Shown here one piece after another: positions 28,070 to 40,650 of a DNA stretch of 64,000 nt. The translations under genes and the position numbers were made by a program. The notes beneath the pieces were generated by a model. It did not search any database and was not told the origin of the DNA. It saw only the letters and a program-made list of their open reading frames with translations. Source of the DNA: Amia ocellicauda (lineage: Eukaryota > Chordata > Actinopteri > Amiiformes > Amiidae); the NCBI RefSeq assembly GCF_036373705.1, contig NW_027102664.1, positions 62,001 to 126,000 on the forward strand, given 5' to 3'. The stretch's first letter is position 1. Every line of letters starts with the position of its first letter.

Positions 28070-31000
28070 ATGTCCTGACTTGGTAAAAGAACTCACAAAC
28101 TAAAGGATTATGAACAAGCTAGGGCCCCAAAAAGACCTTCCCGAGAGAACATCCCCGGCCCTGTTGTGAACTCCTCTGATGTCCCAATGAACCTGGAACT
28201 ATTACAAATGATAAATGATTTAAATAACCCCCAATTACCACCGATAGAATGTGAATTAACAGAATTACCGGTGAACCCCGACCTGTTACAGATGGTCAAT
28301 GATCTAAATAACCACCTCCCACCGGTAGCGCTTATAGAGGTTCACCCCCTAGTTCACCCCGATTTGTTTGAAATGGTGGAGGCTTTGGAGGAGCTACCCC
28401 AACCAAATTCTGCCCCTTTTATAAATGATTTGAGACAATTAGAACACAGGATGGCGGCAGAAGCAGCCATCACTATAGAGGAGGGTCTTGGATATCTTTG
28501 AAGGACTTTTACAGGCTTTAAATGAGCTTCCTCAAAAAGGCGGTTTTGTAGATGTCAGCAGTGGGGGTGTTCGGAATGTGGAGGGTTCTGAGACTGATAA
28601 GGCTGTGGAGGACATGCTCTGTGAGAATGTAGGGGGTGAAGGCTTTGTTCAAAATGATGATGTGTCCAAGAGTACCAGTGATCCCGTGATTATAGATAGA
28701 CCGGCCTATAACAATTTTGAAATGATTCAGCGTTTTAATTTTGCAGAACTTTTAAATTGTGACAATTATGCAGAAATATTTGTCAACATACACGAGGCCT
28801 TGCAGAAAATGCTTGAACAGGTTGCTGAAAGGGTCAGACCTCGAGATGTTGTACAGTTAGAACTCAGAGGGGATGATTTGTTTAGCAACCTATCTGTAAT
28901 GCTGAGTGGAGATAATTTAGACGTCTGGCTAAAATCGAAGCGTTATTGCAAAGTAACGCAGCCATCTTAGCTGATGAAAGTCTGTCTCTGGTAATGAATG
29001 TGGTTCGTAACCCTGAGGGTGGGGCGCTTAGAAGACTGTCGAAATGCTTGAAGAACGACATAATTAGGACCAAGCTCAGGCAATTAGTGGTGAGTTCCAG
29101 TGGGGACAATAAGCTCTGTTTTGCTTACAGTTTAATAAAACTACTCACCCCCGACATGCCTGAACCCCAAGCTCTGCAAGAGGCTTTAATGCTTCATCAG
29201 AGGGCCGGCTTAAACTCTCAACAGATGGTTGCCTTTTCAGACATCACCAAGTTTGAGGAGTTGTTGTCTTTAAAAATTGTTGTGTGGTTCCGTTGTGAGG
29301 TAAAGGAAAGTATTTGTGAAATTTCAGACACATCCTGAAACCCATACACAGACACTGTTTCTCTTCCTAAGTGATAGTCATTACTTTGGAATAAAGAGTT
29401 TGACGGCTTTTTTGGGTTGTTCGTATGTTTGTCATTGGTGTTATAAGGCCTTCAATGATAAGCTTAAGCACCGCTGTGACGGTTACTGTAACGTCTGTTT
29501 CAATCCGCAATGTCGTAAGGGTTTGGCCCCTACCATCCGATGTAAAGATTGCTTAAGGATTTGTCTCTCAGCGTTCTGTTTTTCCGAGCATAAGGTACAG
29601 AGGGCCGCTGCTGAGAGGGGTTAAAAAATGGAGTTATTGTGATCAAACTAAATGTTGCCCGCAGTGTTGCCTCCAGTACCGTTTTCATGAGGTTAAACCA
29701 CACAAATGTCTGGAGCCGAGATGCAGGATCTGTAATGCTGATTTAACCCCGGGGTCCGAACACCAGTGCTTTATTCAGCCGGTTAAAAAGGAGCCGCCGC
29801 ACAACTGGTATGTCTTTTTTGATTTTGAATGCCGGCAAGAAAACGGGGTCCACGTTGCTAATTATATACACTGTATTGACATGTTGGATCGTGAGTGGTC
29901 AGCTAGCGGTGAGAGTTGTGTCAGGGATTTCTTTACGCGGTATCGAGGTCCAAAATACCTCAATTACACATTTATTGCCCACAATGCTAAGGGTTATGAT
30001 TCTTACATTTTGATGAAGTATCTGGTGGAAAATGGGGTGACCCCAAAAATAATAGCTCAGGGTAGCAAGATCATGTGTTTCACCGACGAAGCTTTCAACT
30101 AACGTTACATAGACTTGTTAAATTTCCTCCCCATGAAATTGAGCGCTTTGCCTAAGGCTCTGGGTTTTGAGGCTCAGAAGAAAGGTTGGTTCTGCCATTT
30201 TTTTAATACTAAGGACACTCAAAATTATCAAGGGTCCTACCCGCCCGCCTCTTATTATGGGGTTGATACTATGATGTCTCATGAGAGGGAGGAATTCTTT
30301 AAATGGTACAATACGGTTAAGGGAGGTGTTTTTGATTTCCGAGAAGAGATGGCCGCTTATTATAAAAATGATGTGGTGATCCTTAAAGAAGCCTGTGTGC
30401 GTTTCCGCGCCGAGGTTATCAACACATCGGGTCTCAACCCTTTGCAAAGTGTGACCATAGCGTCTCTCTGCATGAAAATGTATCGGTCCAATTTCTTGCA
30501 GAAAAACACTATAGCGGTCACCACTTCTGACAACTATCGTGCTAGACAAAAGAACTTTTCGACTGTCTTCATACAGTGGGTGGAATACCTGAGTGCCCGG
30601 GATAACATCTTCATCAGACATGCTTTAAATCAAGGGGAAGTAAAAATGGGGCCTTACTACTTAGACGGTTTTAGCGACGTGTCCGGGCGGCGTACCGCTT
30701 ATGAGTTTGCCGGTTGTATTTACCATGGCTGTCCTCAGTGCTTCGACCCAAACACCTTTAACCCCGTAACACTAAAACTCTGCGGTGATATGTACTATGA
30801 TTTCCAGGAACGAATTGAAACTTTAAAAAACACCTATGGTTTGAACGTGCTGGTGATTTGGGAACACGAGTGGACGACCCTGAAGCAACAGGATGCGGGG
30901 GTACAACGGTTTATGGAAACCTTGGACTTTCCTGAATGTCTAGAGCCCCGGGATGCGTTATTTGGGGGTTGTACCAATGCCCTCTGTTTACATTATGAGG

Positions 31001-32285
31001 TAAAGGAGGGTGAGAGAGTAGATTACTATGATTTCACCAGTCTGTACCCTTATGTCAACAAGACCAAAATGTACCCGGTGGGGCGTCCAACCATTGTTTA
31101 TCGTGACTTTCTCGAAATCGGACATTACTTTAGTTTGATCAAAGTCACCATGTACCCTCCTCGCGAGCTGTTCTTACCCGTGTTGCCTTACAGGTGTTCG
31201 GGAAAATTGATGTTCCCTCTGTGTAGAACGTGTGTGGAAACTGAAAATCAAACTACCTCTTGTCTGCACAGTGATGAAGAGAGAGCGCTGACGGGTGTCT
31301 GGTGTAGCATTGAGCTTGACAAGGCGGTGGAGAAAGGTTACAGAGTCGGTAAGGTGTATGAGGTTTGGCATTTTTCTGAAAAAACTGATACTCTTTTTGC
31401 TGATTACATTATGACCCATCTGAAAGGGAAACAGGAGGCATCGGGCTATCCCTCATGGTGTGTTGACTCCGCGGCCAAAGAGCGATACGTTCAGCAATAT
31501 TTTGAAAAGGAAGGGATCCGTCTAGAGCCGGGGAACATAACTGTAAACCCCGCCAAGAGACAAATGTCCAAACTGATTTTAAACAGTCTGTGGGGTAAGT
31601 TTGGGGAAAGAAATTACCGTCTAAACACAACCTTGATTAAAACCCCTGAACTGTTCATAGAATTTATGTTTTCCAAACAACATGCAGTATCACACTTTCA
31701 ATTCTTAAATGACCACGTGGCACAGGTCCAGTGGAGGGCCCCTAAAGATTTCCCCACCAAACAGGGGAACGTTAATGTTTTCATAGCGGTTTTTACCACG
31801 GCTTACGCCCGGCTTGAACTGTACAACTTAATGGATCAGTTGCAGGAACGCACGCTCTATCATGATACTGACTCTGTAATCTTTGTCACCAGGCCAGGGG
31901 ATTGGGTCCCTCCCCTCGGGGACTACCTTGGGGAGTTAACGAGCGAACTAGATCCTCAGGACCACATAGTGGAGTTTGTTTCAGGGGGTCCTAAGACTTA
32001 CGCATACAGAACGGCTGCGGGTAAGACCTGTATGAAAGTTAAGGGTTTCACTCTGAACCATTGTAACAACAAGCTCATTAACATCAAGTCTCTGACGACC
32101 CTGGTAGAAAGTTTTGTAACGAGAAAGACGCGCCTCCTCGTGAGATTATTACAGCCGGAAATCAGATCTATCACAATAAAAAGGGGTACACGTTGGAAAA
32201 TAGATCACTAAACAAACGGTTCAGAGTGGTGTACAATAAAAGAGTGTTGAAGACTGATTATACCACTCTGCCTTATGGATATTAG
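28070..32285 (+). pseudogene. Protein-primed DNA polymerase B (copy 3, broken)
   Basis: Motifs as in copy 2 (exonuclease FIAHNAKGYD; polymerase DYYDFTSLYP, NSLWGKFGE, YHDTDSV). The polymerase domain is carried in one long open stretch. Broken overall (about five breaks). Confidence 0.92.
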
Positions 32286-32946
32286 CGGTGGTTTTGATAA
32301 CAGACTTCAACACCCTTTCTCCTGTATTATAGCCGGTCCCTCCAATTCGGGGAAGAGCTATCTTATAAAGAACATCATAGAAGATGTGGACGCAACCGTG
32401 TCCCAAGCTCTTGACAACATAGTGTGGTGTTACTCTTGCTGGCAACCTCTCTACGATGATTTGGCTTCGAAAAAAAATAATCTGAAATTTGTGCAAGGTC
32501 TCCCCGCCTCGTTGTGTGGCGATGACTTGTTCCCGCCCGGTCAAACTAACCTAGTGATCCTTGATGACCTGATGGAGCAGGCCGGTGACAACAGTGAAGT
32601 GGAAAAAGCTTTCACAAAGTACACTCATCATAGGAATTAAAGTATTATTTATTTAGTTCAAAATCTATTTTTTCAAGGTAAAAAAAGCCGCACTATTAAT
32701 TTATATGCCAATTATATAATTCTTTTTAAAAACCCCAGAGATAAACTACAGGTCACCGTCTTGGCTCGTCAAATGTACCCTAACCAGACCAAGTTCTTTT
32801 TGGAGGCATTTGAGGATGCCACCAAAAAACCCTACGGGTACTTGATTGCGAAATTAAATGCACAAACCCCAGAAGACTTTCGCCTAAGAACAGGTTTGTG
32901 CCCGCACGATTGGCCGGCAGTCTATGTGCTAAAGAAAAGGAAATAA
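32275..32946 (+). pseudogene. Packaging ATPase (copy 3, broken)
   Basis: Walker A GPSNSGKS and Walker B LVILDDLM are present. About one or two breaks. Confidence 0.88.
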
Positions 32947-32952
32947 ATAAGA

Positions 32953-33288
32953 ATGTCTGTTCGGATTAAAAGAAATCTGCCGCTTTTGCAAATGTTATTT
33001 GAGAGGAGCCCGCGCCATAGGAAAGCTGTGCTGGCAGGGGCCCCCTCGGATTTGATCGAGACCCTGTGTGAAATAGCTTTTAACATCTTACGCGGTAATA
33101 TACCCCTAACCCCTTCTCAACATTCTAAACTCAAAAAACAAAAAGCGGTTATCAAGATCATCGCTAATAAGAAGTATTCTATTAAAAGAAAAAGAAAGAA
33201 GATTAATCAAACCGGGGGTTTTATAGGACCGCTGTTGAGCATAGCCGTGCCTTTCCTAACCAGTCTTCTAGCTTCCAGAGTGGGTTAA
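32953..33288 (+). CDS. Small basic protein (copy 3)
   Basis: Whole 111-residue frame, identical in protein sequence to copy 2. Confidence 0.65.
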   Translation: MSVRIKRNLPLLQMLFERSPRHRKAVLAGAPSDLIETLCEIAFNILRGNIPLTPSQHSKLKKQKAVIKIIANKKYSIKRKRKKINQTGGFIGPLLSIAVPFLTSLLASRVG

Positions 33289-33290
33289 TA

Positions 33291-34034
33291 ATGGAATATG
33301 CTCAGAAAATGTTTTTGATCCCTCAGGAGCAGCTTGAGAAACTGAGAAAAAATGTTGTCGGGCCAGAGCCCATTAGACAAACGGCCGAAAACAATCTGGA
33401 CTCTGAAATGAAAGCTATACAGGCCAGGGCCGATTTAAATCAGTATTCCAAAGCCCAGTTGTATACCAACACGTTACAGCGCTACCTCCGTCTGGTTAGA
33501 CAGGGTGAAAAAGATCAAAACATTTTAACTTTAACCATGGCCTCTCAAGAAAATGGTTCTGGGGCTGATGCGGGGGGAACGGTTGATAAAGATGTTGCGG
33601 TGACCGAACCTGTAGAGAGTTCAGAGGGAGATGTTGTAACGGATGTTTTGAGAAACATGCCGGCCAGAAGCAAAAGACATGCACAATATATCCTGCACAA
33701 AATGGTTCAGAAACTGCGGGTAACGGCTTGGAATGAACAGGGTGAATTTGTTTTTAAAGGACAACTGATCAAAGGTTCACACATGTTTGATTTGTTGAAG
33801 AGTGTCACTAGCACTAATAAGGTACCCGATAGTCGCCGACCTGTAGGCTGGAATGCTTTCCTACAGGCGATGGCCTGTCTGAACATGCCCCAATCAACAG
33901 TTCCTAACCAGGAAACGCGACAAAAAATCCGTCTGTGTAAAGAGGTGGAGCCTGATCTGACTCCGATATCTCATTACTCTGTCCGTGCTGAGCGACCATC
34001 CTCAGGATCTATCCATCGTTGGGAAGCTTATTAA
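33291..34034 (+). CDS. 247-residue putative minor virion protein (copy 3)
   Basis: Whole frame. It differs from copy 2 by a handful of substitutions that are shared with copy 4. Confidence 0.6.
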   Translation: MEYAQKMFLIPQEQLEKLRKNVVGPEPIRQTAENNLDSEMKAIQARADLNQYSKAQLYTNTLQRYLRLVRQGEKDQNILTLTMASQENGSGADAGGTVDKDVAVTEPVESSEGDVVTDVLRNMPARSKRHAQYILHKMVQKLRVTAWNEQGEFVFKGQLIKGSHMFDLLKSVTSTNKVPDSRRPVGWNAFLQAMACLNMPQSTVPNQETRQKIRLCKEVEPDLTPISHYSVRAERPSSGSIHRWEAY

Positions 34035-34213
34035 TCTCATGTTTTTATTTGTCTCCCCTGTAAATAATGACCCGACAAACAATTTTTTATTTTTATTTTT
34101 TATTTTTCAAATGTTGTACATTTATTTATACCATAACCCCTGCTTTGTATAAGAATTGTGTTGAATAAAAACAAAACTAATGATTCAAAGGCTGTTTTCA
34201 TTATTTTTTCACC
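34035..34213. terminator. Convergent 3' region (copy 3)
   Basis: AT-rich gap with minus-strand TTTATT runs and a clear plus-strand aataaa near 34166. Confidence 0.5.
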
Positions 34214-34786
34214 TTAACACGCATGACATCTTTTAAAATCCTCACAAGAACACCCCATCTGTATACACGGCTGGCTAGGGTCGTAAGTCATTGTGTTATA
34301 AGGGGGGGTCCACAGTGTCCTGACAAACTCTGCCACTTTTTTATCATTTTGGCCTAAATCCTCACTGTACAAGGCCATAATATCGGGGTATGACCTTCCT
34401 TTAGATCTATGATATAAGAAAAACACACAGTGTTGACCACAAGTGAAGGTCTGAAGACTTTGTACTTGACGACCGCTGTAAATGGTTTCTTGACAGTTGT
34501 TGAGCAGAAAGTTATTGATCTTCCGAGGGAAAGGTCTGAAATCCGGGGGGTTTGCATAGGAATCAAAAAATTCACCACGGTGGTCCTCCCTTAGATAAAT
34601 AGCCAGCCAATGTTCTCCGGGCATATTTTTAGGGTGTGTGTTGATTATGTACATTGCAGGTAAATTCTTGATCTTAAATTTAGGCAGCTGATCGCAGGTG
34701 TAGACTCCTTGAAACAGTTTCCGTGAGCTGGCCAGGGCATTCATGATGTGGTTGAGCTCTCTGGTGTTCATTTTAATAATAATCAT
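34214..34786 (-). CDS. Adenain-like protease (copy 3)
   Basis: Whole 190-residue frame with GEHW, FDSY and CGQHC elements; nearly identical to copy 2. Confidence 0.88.
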   Translation of the reverse strand: MIIIKMNTRELNHIMNALASSRKLFQGVYTCDQLPKFKIKNLPAMYIINTHPKNMPGEHWLAIYLREDHRGEFFDSYANPPDFRPFPRKINNFLLNNCQETIYSGRQVQSLQTFTCGQHCVFFLYHRSKGRSYPDIMALYSEDLGQNDKKVAEFVRTLWTPPYNTMTYDPSQPCIQMGCSCEDFKRCHAC

Positions 34787-36054
34787 ACATAACGTTTCTC
34801 CTCTGATTCACCTCAATAATGTTGTCAAACACTGCATACACGACCATATTTACAGTGCGTGGTAGAGGCTGCTTGAAACGCATCTCCAAACGCATATTGC
34901 CCGTCTTCATCAGTGAAAAATGTTGTCCACACTCTTCGTCAGGGGTCAGGTTGAAACCGTACAGGGTGTAACCGCTGCAGTATTCCCGGCGATCGATCAG
35001 CAGAGTTTGATCCTTGAGATGGCGACCCGTAGCCAGTACTAGACTGTCATATTCACGAACCGCATTGCCGTTTTCAAAGTCAGGTTGAAAAGGTCTGGAT
35101 GGAACCTGCACACCATCGACGTACAACGCTATAAATTCCGCGTTATAATGTTTAAAGTTAAAGGGGTTCTTGTTGTAAACCCCGGTAAATGCATCATTAT
35201 CTTCGAGACCTATAATAACCTGTTTTGGGAGCTGTCCTAGAAACAGATTTTCCTGGTTCATCACCCGTGTCCCTGCGGGGATACTGTGGACTTTCATATA
35301 GACTCTTTCGATCGGGTACTTGGCGTTTGCCGTCATTAACGCCTGCGCGTGTCCTAGTTTAACCGCCGGGGAGACGGACACTTTTTTCACAAACAGCGAG
35401 GCCGATAATATGGTCAGTTTATATTTTTCAGTATCAGGGGTCATCAGACAAAAAGCACTTTTACTACGGATCATTTTAATTTTAATGTCTACCCCGTTGA
35501 GCATGAGTTTTTCTTGGAAAAATATGTCTGCATGGATATGCCCCATTAGCTCAAAGGTCCTCCCTTCTGTTGAAGAGGCCGTTCTTTTTTGCAAACCCTT
35601 ATTGAGTCCCTCTGGATCCTTGTCGTCCATAGCTTCCGGGATGTCTTTGAAGAAAGGCTGAACTGTTTGCTTAGGGTCTCCTCATTATAATTAAGGATAC
35701 ACTCCATCATGGCTCTATAGGGGTAAGTATTGCTGCTTTGACTAATGAGCCGATCTCCCAGGGTCACATCCACCTGTGAAAATTGATGACCCCAGCGTTG
35801 GCCGTCTTCTCGATTGCATCGCCATCCTAATCAGTCACTTTACAGTTAATTAAAATAAATGTGTTTTTCAAATCAATATAATCCTCGCCATTGCCAGCTA
35901 TAAAAAACTCCAGAGGGGCCATGTCTGAAATTGCAGAAAGAGGGGGAATCTCTACATATATGATCTTATCTATACTCGTTTGAGTGTATGGAACTGTAAA
36001 CAGATCCAGTTCTGATTTGACGCATTCTTCCGATAGACTGTGGACAAAAGACAT
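34773..36054 (-). pseudogene. Major capsid protein (copy 3, broken)
   Basis: The C-terminal two thirds are very close to copy 2. Broken (about three breaks), in a state shared with copy 4. Confidence 0.9.
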
Positions 36055-36056
36055 GT

Positions 36057-36545
36057 TTAAAAGATGTATCCTGAGGCTCTATTTTTCTTTCTTTGAGACT
36101 TTCTTTTTGCAGGTTTTTTCTTGTGCTGCTTCCTTCTCCGAGTGTTTCCACGATATGTTGGAGAATGAGAGATTCTTCGTTTTTTGTTAGCCACGGATCT
36201 TCGTCGCCCTGGTGGACACATGCTGTTTCTTCTTTTACCCCCCCTCCTCGCCATTACCATGAGACCCGAACCCTCCTGATGCTCATGGCTAGCTGCCCGG
36301 TTCATAACATTGGTGAACACGTCACTAACAATATTTTTAGCCGCTGATTTCAAGTGGGGTCTGGCTATAGCAAAGCCTCTCTTAAGCAGGGGTACGGCCA
36401 TTCTAAAGAGACCATGAAAGAGTCCTCCTAGACCGGCGCCATACATTGTGGGGGCTCCTACAAAACCGGGCAAGCCGTTCCCGGCTTGCATCTTGTAATA
36501 ATCCACATAGGCGCTAGGATCTACATAACCCCTCGAGGTAGCCAT
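36057..36545 (-). CDS. Protein VI-like basic virion protein (copy 3)
   Basis: Whole frame, protein identical to copies 1 and 4. Confidence 0.7.
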   Translation of the reverse strand: MATSRGYVDPSAYVDYYKMQAGNGLPGFVGAPTMYGAGLGGLFHGLFRMAVPLLKRGFAIARPHLKSAAKNIVSDVFTNVMNRAASHEHQEGSGLMVMARRGGKRRNSMCPPGRRRSVANKKRRISHSPTYRGNTRRRKQHKKKPAKRKSQRKKNRASGYIF

Positions 36546-36546
36546 T

Positions 36547-37279
36547 TTAATAATGTACAAACTGTTTCAGGGGTCGAAAATGTAGTTTGACAATAACTTT
36601 ACTGAAGCGGAAGGGTACGTTGATATTCTGATCCGATTTTACTTCGATCGTGATGTTGTCAAATTGGGTCTTTGAGACTGGTACGTAGTGTGGCTTGTCA
36701 TAAGTAATTGTGACCATGTCATTGCTTTTACCTTTAATAAGTACATTTCTCAAAAGGGGGACATAACTATCCCCGACCCTCTGGTGGGTAATGATATCCG
36801 TATACACATAAAGAGTGTAAAAGCCGCCCCACCACTTCTGAGAACCTGCTCTCTGTGTCAGAATAGATCCCAAATATACGCCCCAGTTGGCCGCTGGTTT
36901 GAATGCTAATACCTGGTTTTGACACCTTGTACACTCTGTTTTTAATAGGGTTGTAATATAGCTTGATGTTGGGGGTGCCTTCTGAGAACTGTTTATGCAT
37001 CTCATCTAATATTTTATCCACATTGTCATAATAACCTCCTTGTATCGTGAATGTCCATTGACTCTTTTTAACATCATCAAAAATGGCGAAGGTGGCATCC
37101 TTATCTTGTAAAACAGCCCAAGTGTAAGGATACTGTATTTCCGCCAACCCCACTTCCCACGACCCCCTTAGATCTATAGATTTTCCAAATTGTACCGTGT
37201 AACTGGATATTTCATTTTTAGGGTATATATCGAGAGAGGCGTTACTGGGTAGAGTCACGTAGAAGCCTCCTGATTCCAT
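36547..37279 (-). pseudogene. Minor capsid protein (copy 3, broken)
   Basis: Single jelly-roll gene with about one break. Confidence 0.85.
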
Positions 37280-37325
37280 CTTGAGTATCGAAAGTAATGC
37301 CCACAACACACCCGCGGGCAAGTTG

Positions 37326-38433
37326 TTATAAGGATTGAATATCGCAAACCTGTTGTTCCGGGACCCAACTATTGAACTTTTCAGGCCATCCAAGCCATTT
37401 CATCAACACATATTTTTTCCGGTTCTGGGTTTTTTCAGCTAATATCTTTTCAACTCTGTATACACTGTCTTTACCCACAATAAGTTTTTGTAACTCAGCT
37501 TCGTAAAACGTTCCTTCTATATTCTCCCCGTCATAGTCTTTTAACCGGTACACCGGTGGGTCTCTAGCCAACTGTTCGGTAACTGTAAAATATTCGTCAG
37601 AAAATGTTTCTTCATAACCATTGGCAAAAGTACTCCTTAGCTTTGAAACGCGAACCACATCACCGATGTTGAACTTATAAGTAGTTTTTCCCTTCTTAAT
37701 AAATGGTCCGTATAATTTTTTATAGACCTTAAAAGAATTACTTTGATCAACATCTATAGGCTTCATTTTAATACTGGTGTGATACCCTTGGTTGTAAGCA
37801 TCGATAAAATCCTGAACTTTATCAAAATACTTGAACGTGTTGACCGCTGTAAAATATCTCCACATTTTGGTCTTTATGGTGCGGTTAAACCTCTCCACTA
37901 CCGATGCCCTAAGCTCATTACCGGTGGTGAAATGATGTATTTTGTGTCTCTTCAGTAGATTCTGAAATTCTCTGTTGAGAAACTCTTTTCCTTTATCAGT
38001 CTGCAGTTTTTTAGGACATCGACCCTTGGACAATATATCCTCAAAGGCCCTTGTGACCGCCCGACCTGTTTTATTATGTAGAATGCGAGCCCAGGCATAT
38101 TTTGATAACACATCGATACACATCAACATCAATTTGTGACCATTGTTATGTTTTGATAAATTTGACATATCGACTAGATCCATTTGCCATTGTGAGTCTG
38201 TCAGTTGCATATACGCGGTTTCTTTTAAACTTAATCCTGAGAGGTTTATGAAAGGTATAGGCGTCTTGTTCCCGTAACCATTCTGAAACAACCACAACAT
38301 TAACCTTCACTCCGGCCTCAGCGAGTCCTCTTTGAAAACCCTTCTTACCCGCCAAACCCCCAATCTTGGCTGGGTTGTAGTATAGTTCCTGCATTTGGGG
38401 AGCTTGCCGAGTCATTCTGTCAAATAACCACAC
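37326..38433 (-). pseudogene. Chromodomain integrase (copy 3, broken)
   Basis: The core acidic residues and the chromodomain are readable. About one break. Confidence 0.88.
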
Positions 38434-38587
38434 AGACCCACACTATGCGCAAAGTTTTTATACAAGGTTTTTTATTCAACTTCAGGAGAGCAGATACCCC
38501 TTTTAAGACATTTGAGAAAAGTATAACATACACAACAATTTTTTCTACGGTCCAGACAAAAAGAAATCAGATGATTGGTTACTTGAT

Positions 38588-38980
38588 CTATATCAACAAA
38601 TATACCTGTTTCTTTATCTTGTAGGCACACACCTCAGTTACATATGTAAATAAAACAACATTATGACCTATTTTAAAATTAAACAGAGGTGTATTAAACA
38701 TGCTCAGTAAAAGGTCATACAGATGTTGATGAAATGGCCTAATATCATTCTTGGCCCCCTTGAGCCCTTCATCCCAGTGTTCGTACCCCCCGGTCTTTGT
38801 TACAGCAGCCATTCACTTTTCCAGGTTTGAAAGTTGATCCTCATCGATGGTTAAATCTGTAGAGAAAAGGCTCGCGTTGGCTACTTTTCTGTCAAGCACA
38901 TGGTGTAATAGCGCTCTCAGGTTAGCTGCAGAGTGTTGATGACAGAACCAGTTGCAGAACCAGTCCAGAACATTCCCCAT
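38588..38980 (-). pseudogene. BH1-like small protein (copy 3, broken)
   Basis: The BH1-like segment is retained with a substitution (GHNVV). About one break. Confidence 0.5.
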
Positions 38981-38992
38981 GTTCAAAGTCCC

Positions 38993-39841
38993 TTAGTTCA
39001 GGTCAGAGTCTGAATCAGTGGCGTAGATGTCGAATTCTTCGTCGCTGCCCCCAGCTTTAACTTCTTTACGGAAGAAATAAGCTTTTAGCTTGCCAGCGGT
39101 TTTTCTACTCGGCTCATCCAGGTCATTGAGCAGCTGCCCAAGTTTCTCTATTATAAACGGCTCCTTTTTCAGCTCCAGCAAAATCTCATCTATGATTTTC
39201 TGGACTTGTCCCACAGTGACATGTATGTGGGAGTAAGAGAGCGCCTTGATTAGTGCCGGTTTCAGCCACGGTTTGTTCAGTCTTCTGTAAAACACGTTGA
39301 AATAGAACAGGAAATAGTAACGGTCTGGTTCAAACAAACAACTGTGTCTCAACTGACTGGGGTGATTCACTTCACACCCCCGACAGACTTCTTTCAGAGC
39401 TCGGTCGATGAGAGCACTCAGAATATACACCAGGGTGCTTTTAACCACTCTGCTTACTTGGTCACATACCCCGGGCATAAATCCTGCGTCTTCATCACGC
39501 CCCCGGGACAGTCCGATGCTCATTGGGTCGCCTGGTGGTTTGTGGGGTGTTTCTCCATCCATTGGACTGACCCCCTCCTGAGACGCACAGACGGTAGACA
39601 GTTCGGCAAAATCGAGGCCCTCCATGAGCTCCAGAGGCTGGGGATCCCCGAGACTCATTTGGACATCCATCGCACCGCATGTTGTTTCGTCCTGAGGGAC
39701 CGGGGTCTGAGGTCTTGGAGAGTAACCACAGTCAAAGGGTTCCAGAGTGTATACAAAATCTGGGGAATAGAACCAGGGGTGATCCCGGGTTTGAAGAGGC
39801 CTGTAGAGCCTGTCGACGTCCGCAGCTTTCGGGTAAGACAT
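38993..39841 (-). CDS. Cys/His protein with acidic tail (copy 3)
   Basis: Whole frame, nearly identical to copies 1, 2 and 4. Confidence 0.7.
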   Translation of the reverse strand: MSYPKAADVDRLYRPLQTRDHPWFYSPDFVYTLEPFDCGYSPRPQTPVPQDETTCGAMDVQMSLGDPQPLELMEGLDFAELSTVCASQEGVSPMDGETPHKPPGDPMSIGLSRGRDEDAGFMPGVCDQVSRVVKSTLVYILSALIDRALKEVCRGCEVNHPSQLRHSCLFEPDRYYFLFYFNVFYRRLNKPWLKPALIKALSYSHIHVTVGQVQKIIDEILLELKKEPFIIEKLGQLLNDLDEPSRKTAGKLKAYFFRKEVKAGGSDEEFDIYATDSDSDLN

Positions 39842-39944
39842 TCTCTTTAATTTTAAACCATGAATGAATTGTTGCACCTTTTATCCTATCTCTTCACTAC
39901 GTCACGACACACCGCCCTCTTAGAAGAGAGTAGCCCCTGAGCCG

Positions 39945-40349
39945 TCAGACCCCCCTCCAAAACCCCACACGTCGTCTGTCGTAGTTCTGCAAGCTTTCCC
40001 ATTCACACCTTTCAAAACCCTGAGTCGGAGACTCCATTTCGCATTCTCTTGGACCCTCTTGCAAGCCTTCTAGAGTCTTATCCACAAGCCCCAGATCTCT
40101 CCAGGCCATCACCTTCAACCAGTCCTCATAAGAGTATTCAATTACCGTCTCAAAAGGTTCCAACGTACCCTCCTTCTCTCCCAAAGCAAGAAGCTCCACT
40201 CCAACATAGCTGGGATCCCTTTTAAAGCGGTAACCCCGTCGAGCCCCCCAGAACAACACCCAGGAGCGTTCAATCTTCAAATTGGTGAGTACAATAACCC
40301 TTGCCCGGGATTGTTTCTTGCGGGGTTTCATGTTGATGTCGCTGGACAT
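39945..40349 (-). CDS. 134-residue unknown protein (copy 3)
   Basis: Whole frame; one N-terminal substitution is shared with copy 4. Confidence 0.65.
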   Translation of the reverse strand: MSSDINMKPRKKQSRARVIVLTNLKIERSWVLFWGARRGYRFKRDPSYVGVELLALGEKEGTLEPFETVIEYSYEDWLKVMAWRDLGLVDKTLEGLQEGPRECEMESPTQGFERCEWESLQNYDRRRVGFWRGV

Positions 40350-40650
40350 GTTGAAGAAGCGGGATGTTTCAGAAGCTGAGAATTAAAGAGGTATTGCCTA
40401 AAAGAAGCGCGGGTTCTTAAATAGAGAGGAGAGTTTCGGGGCGTTGCCTTCAGAGGGGTGGGGGTATTTATGGGTGGCCTTGTTGTTCAGGGTTTTATGG
40501 GTGCACACTTTCTGACGGATATGACGTAGGAATAATTAAGGAAATAACTCTACCTAAAATCACGCCCCCCAATTATGACGTAGGAATATTAATAAGCTTA
40601 GGGCATACGTCATAACAAAATAGGCCGCGCCCAAAAAACCCTACTATCTA
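40350..40650 (-). promoter_or_regulatory. Right-end promoter (copy 3)
   Basis: TATTTAAG box and three TGACGTA/TACGTCA sites, as in copy 1. Confidence 0.6.

Larger units (their letters stand above)
25391..40650. mobile_element. Polinton/Maverick copy 3, full-length, broken
   Basis: A 15.3 kb copy with the same gene order and the same end points against host repeat as copy 2. It has roughly ten to twelve breaks, many shared with copy 4. Its left-end leader is closest to copy 5, while polB through integrase is almost identical to copy 4. Confidence 0.92.
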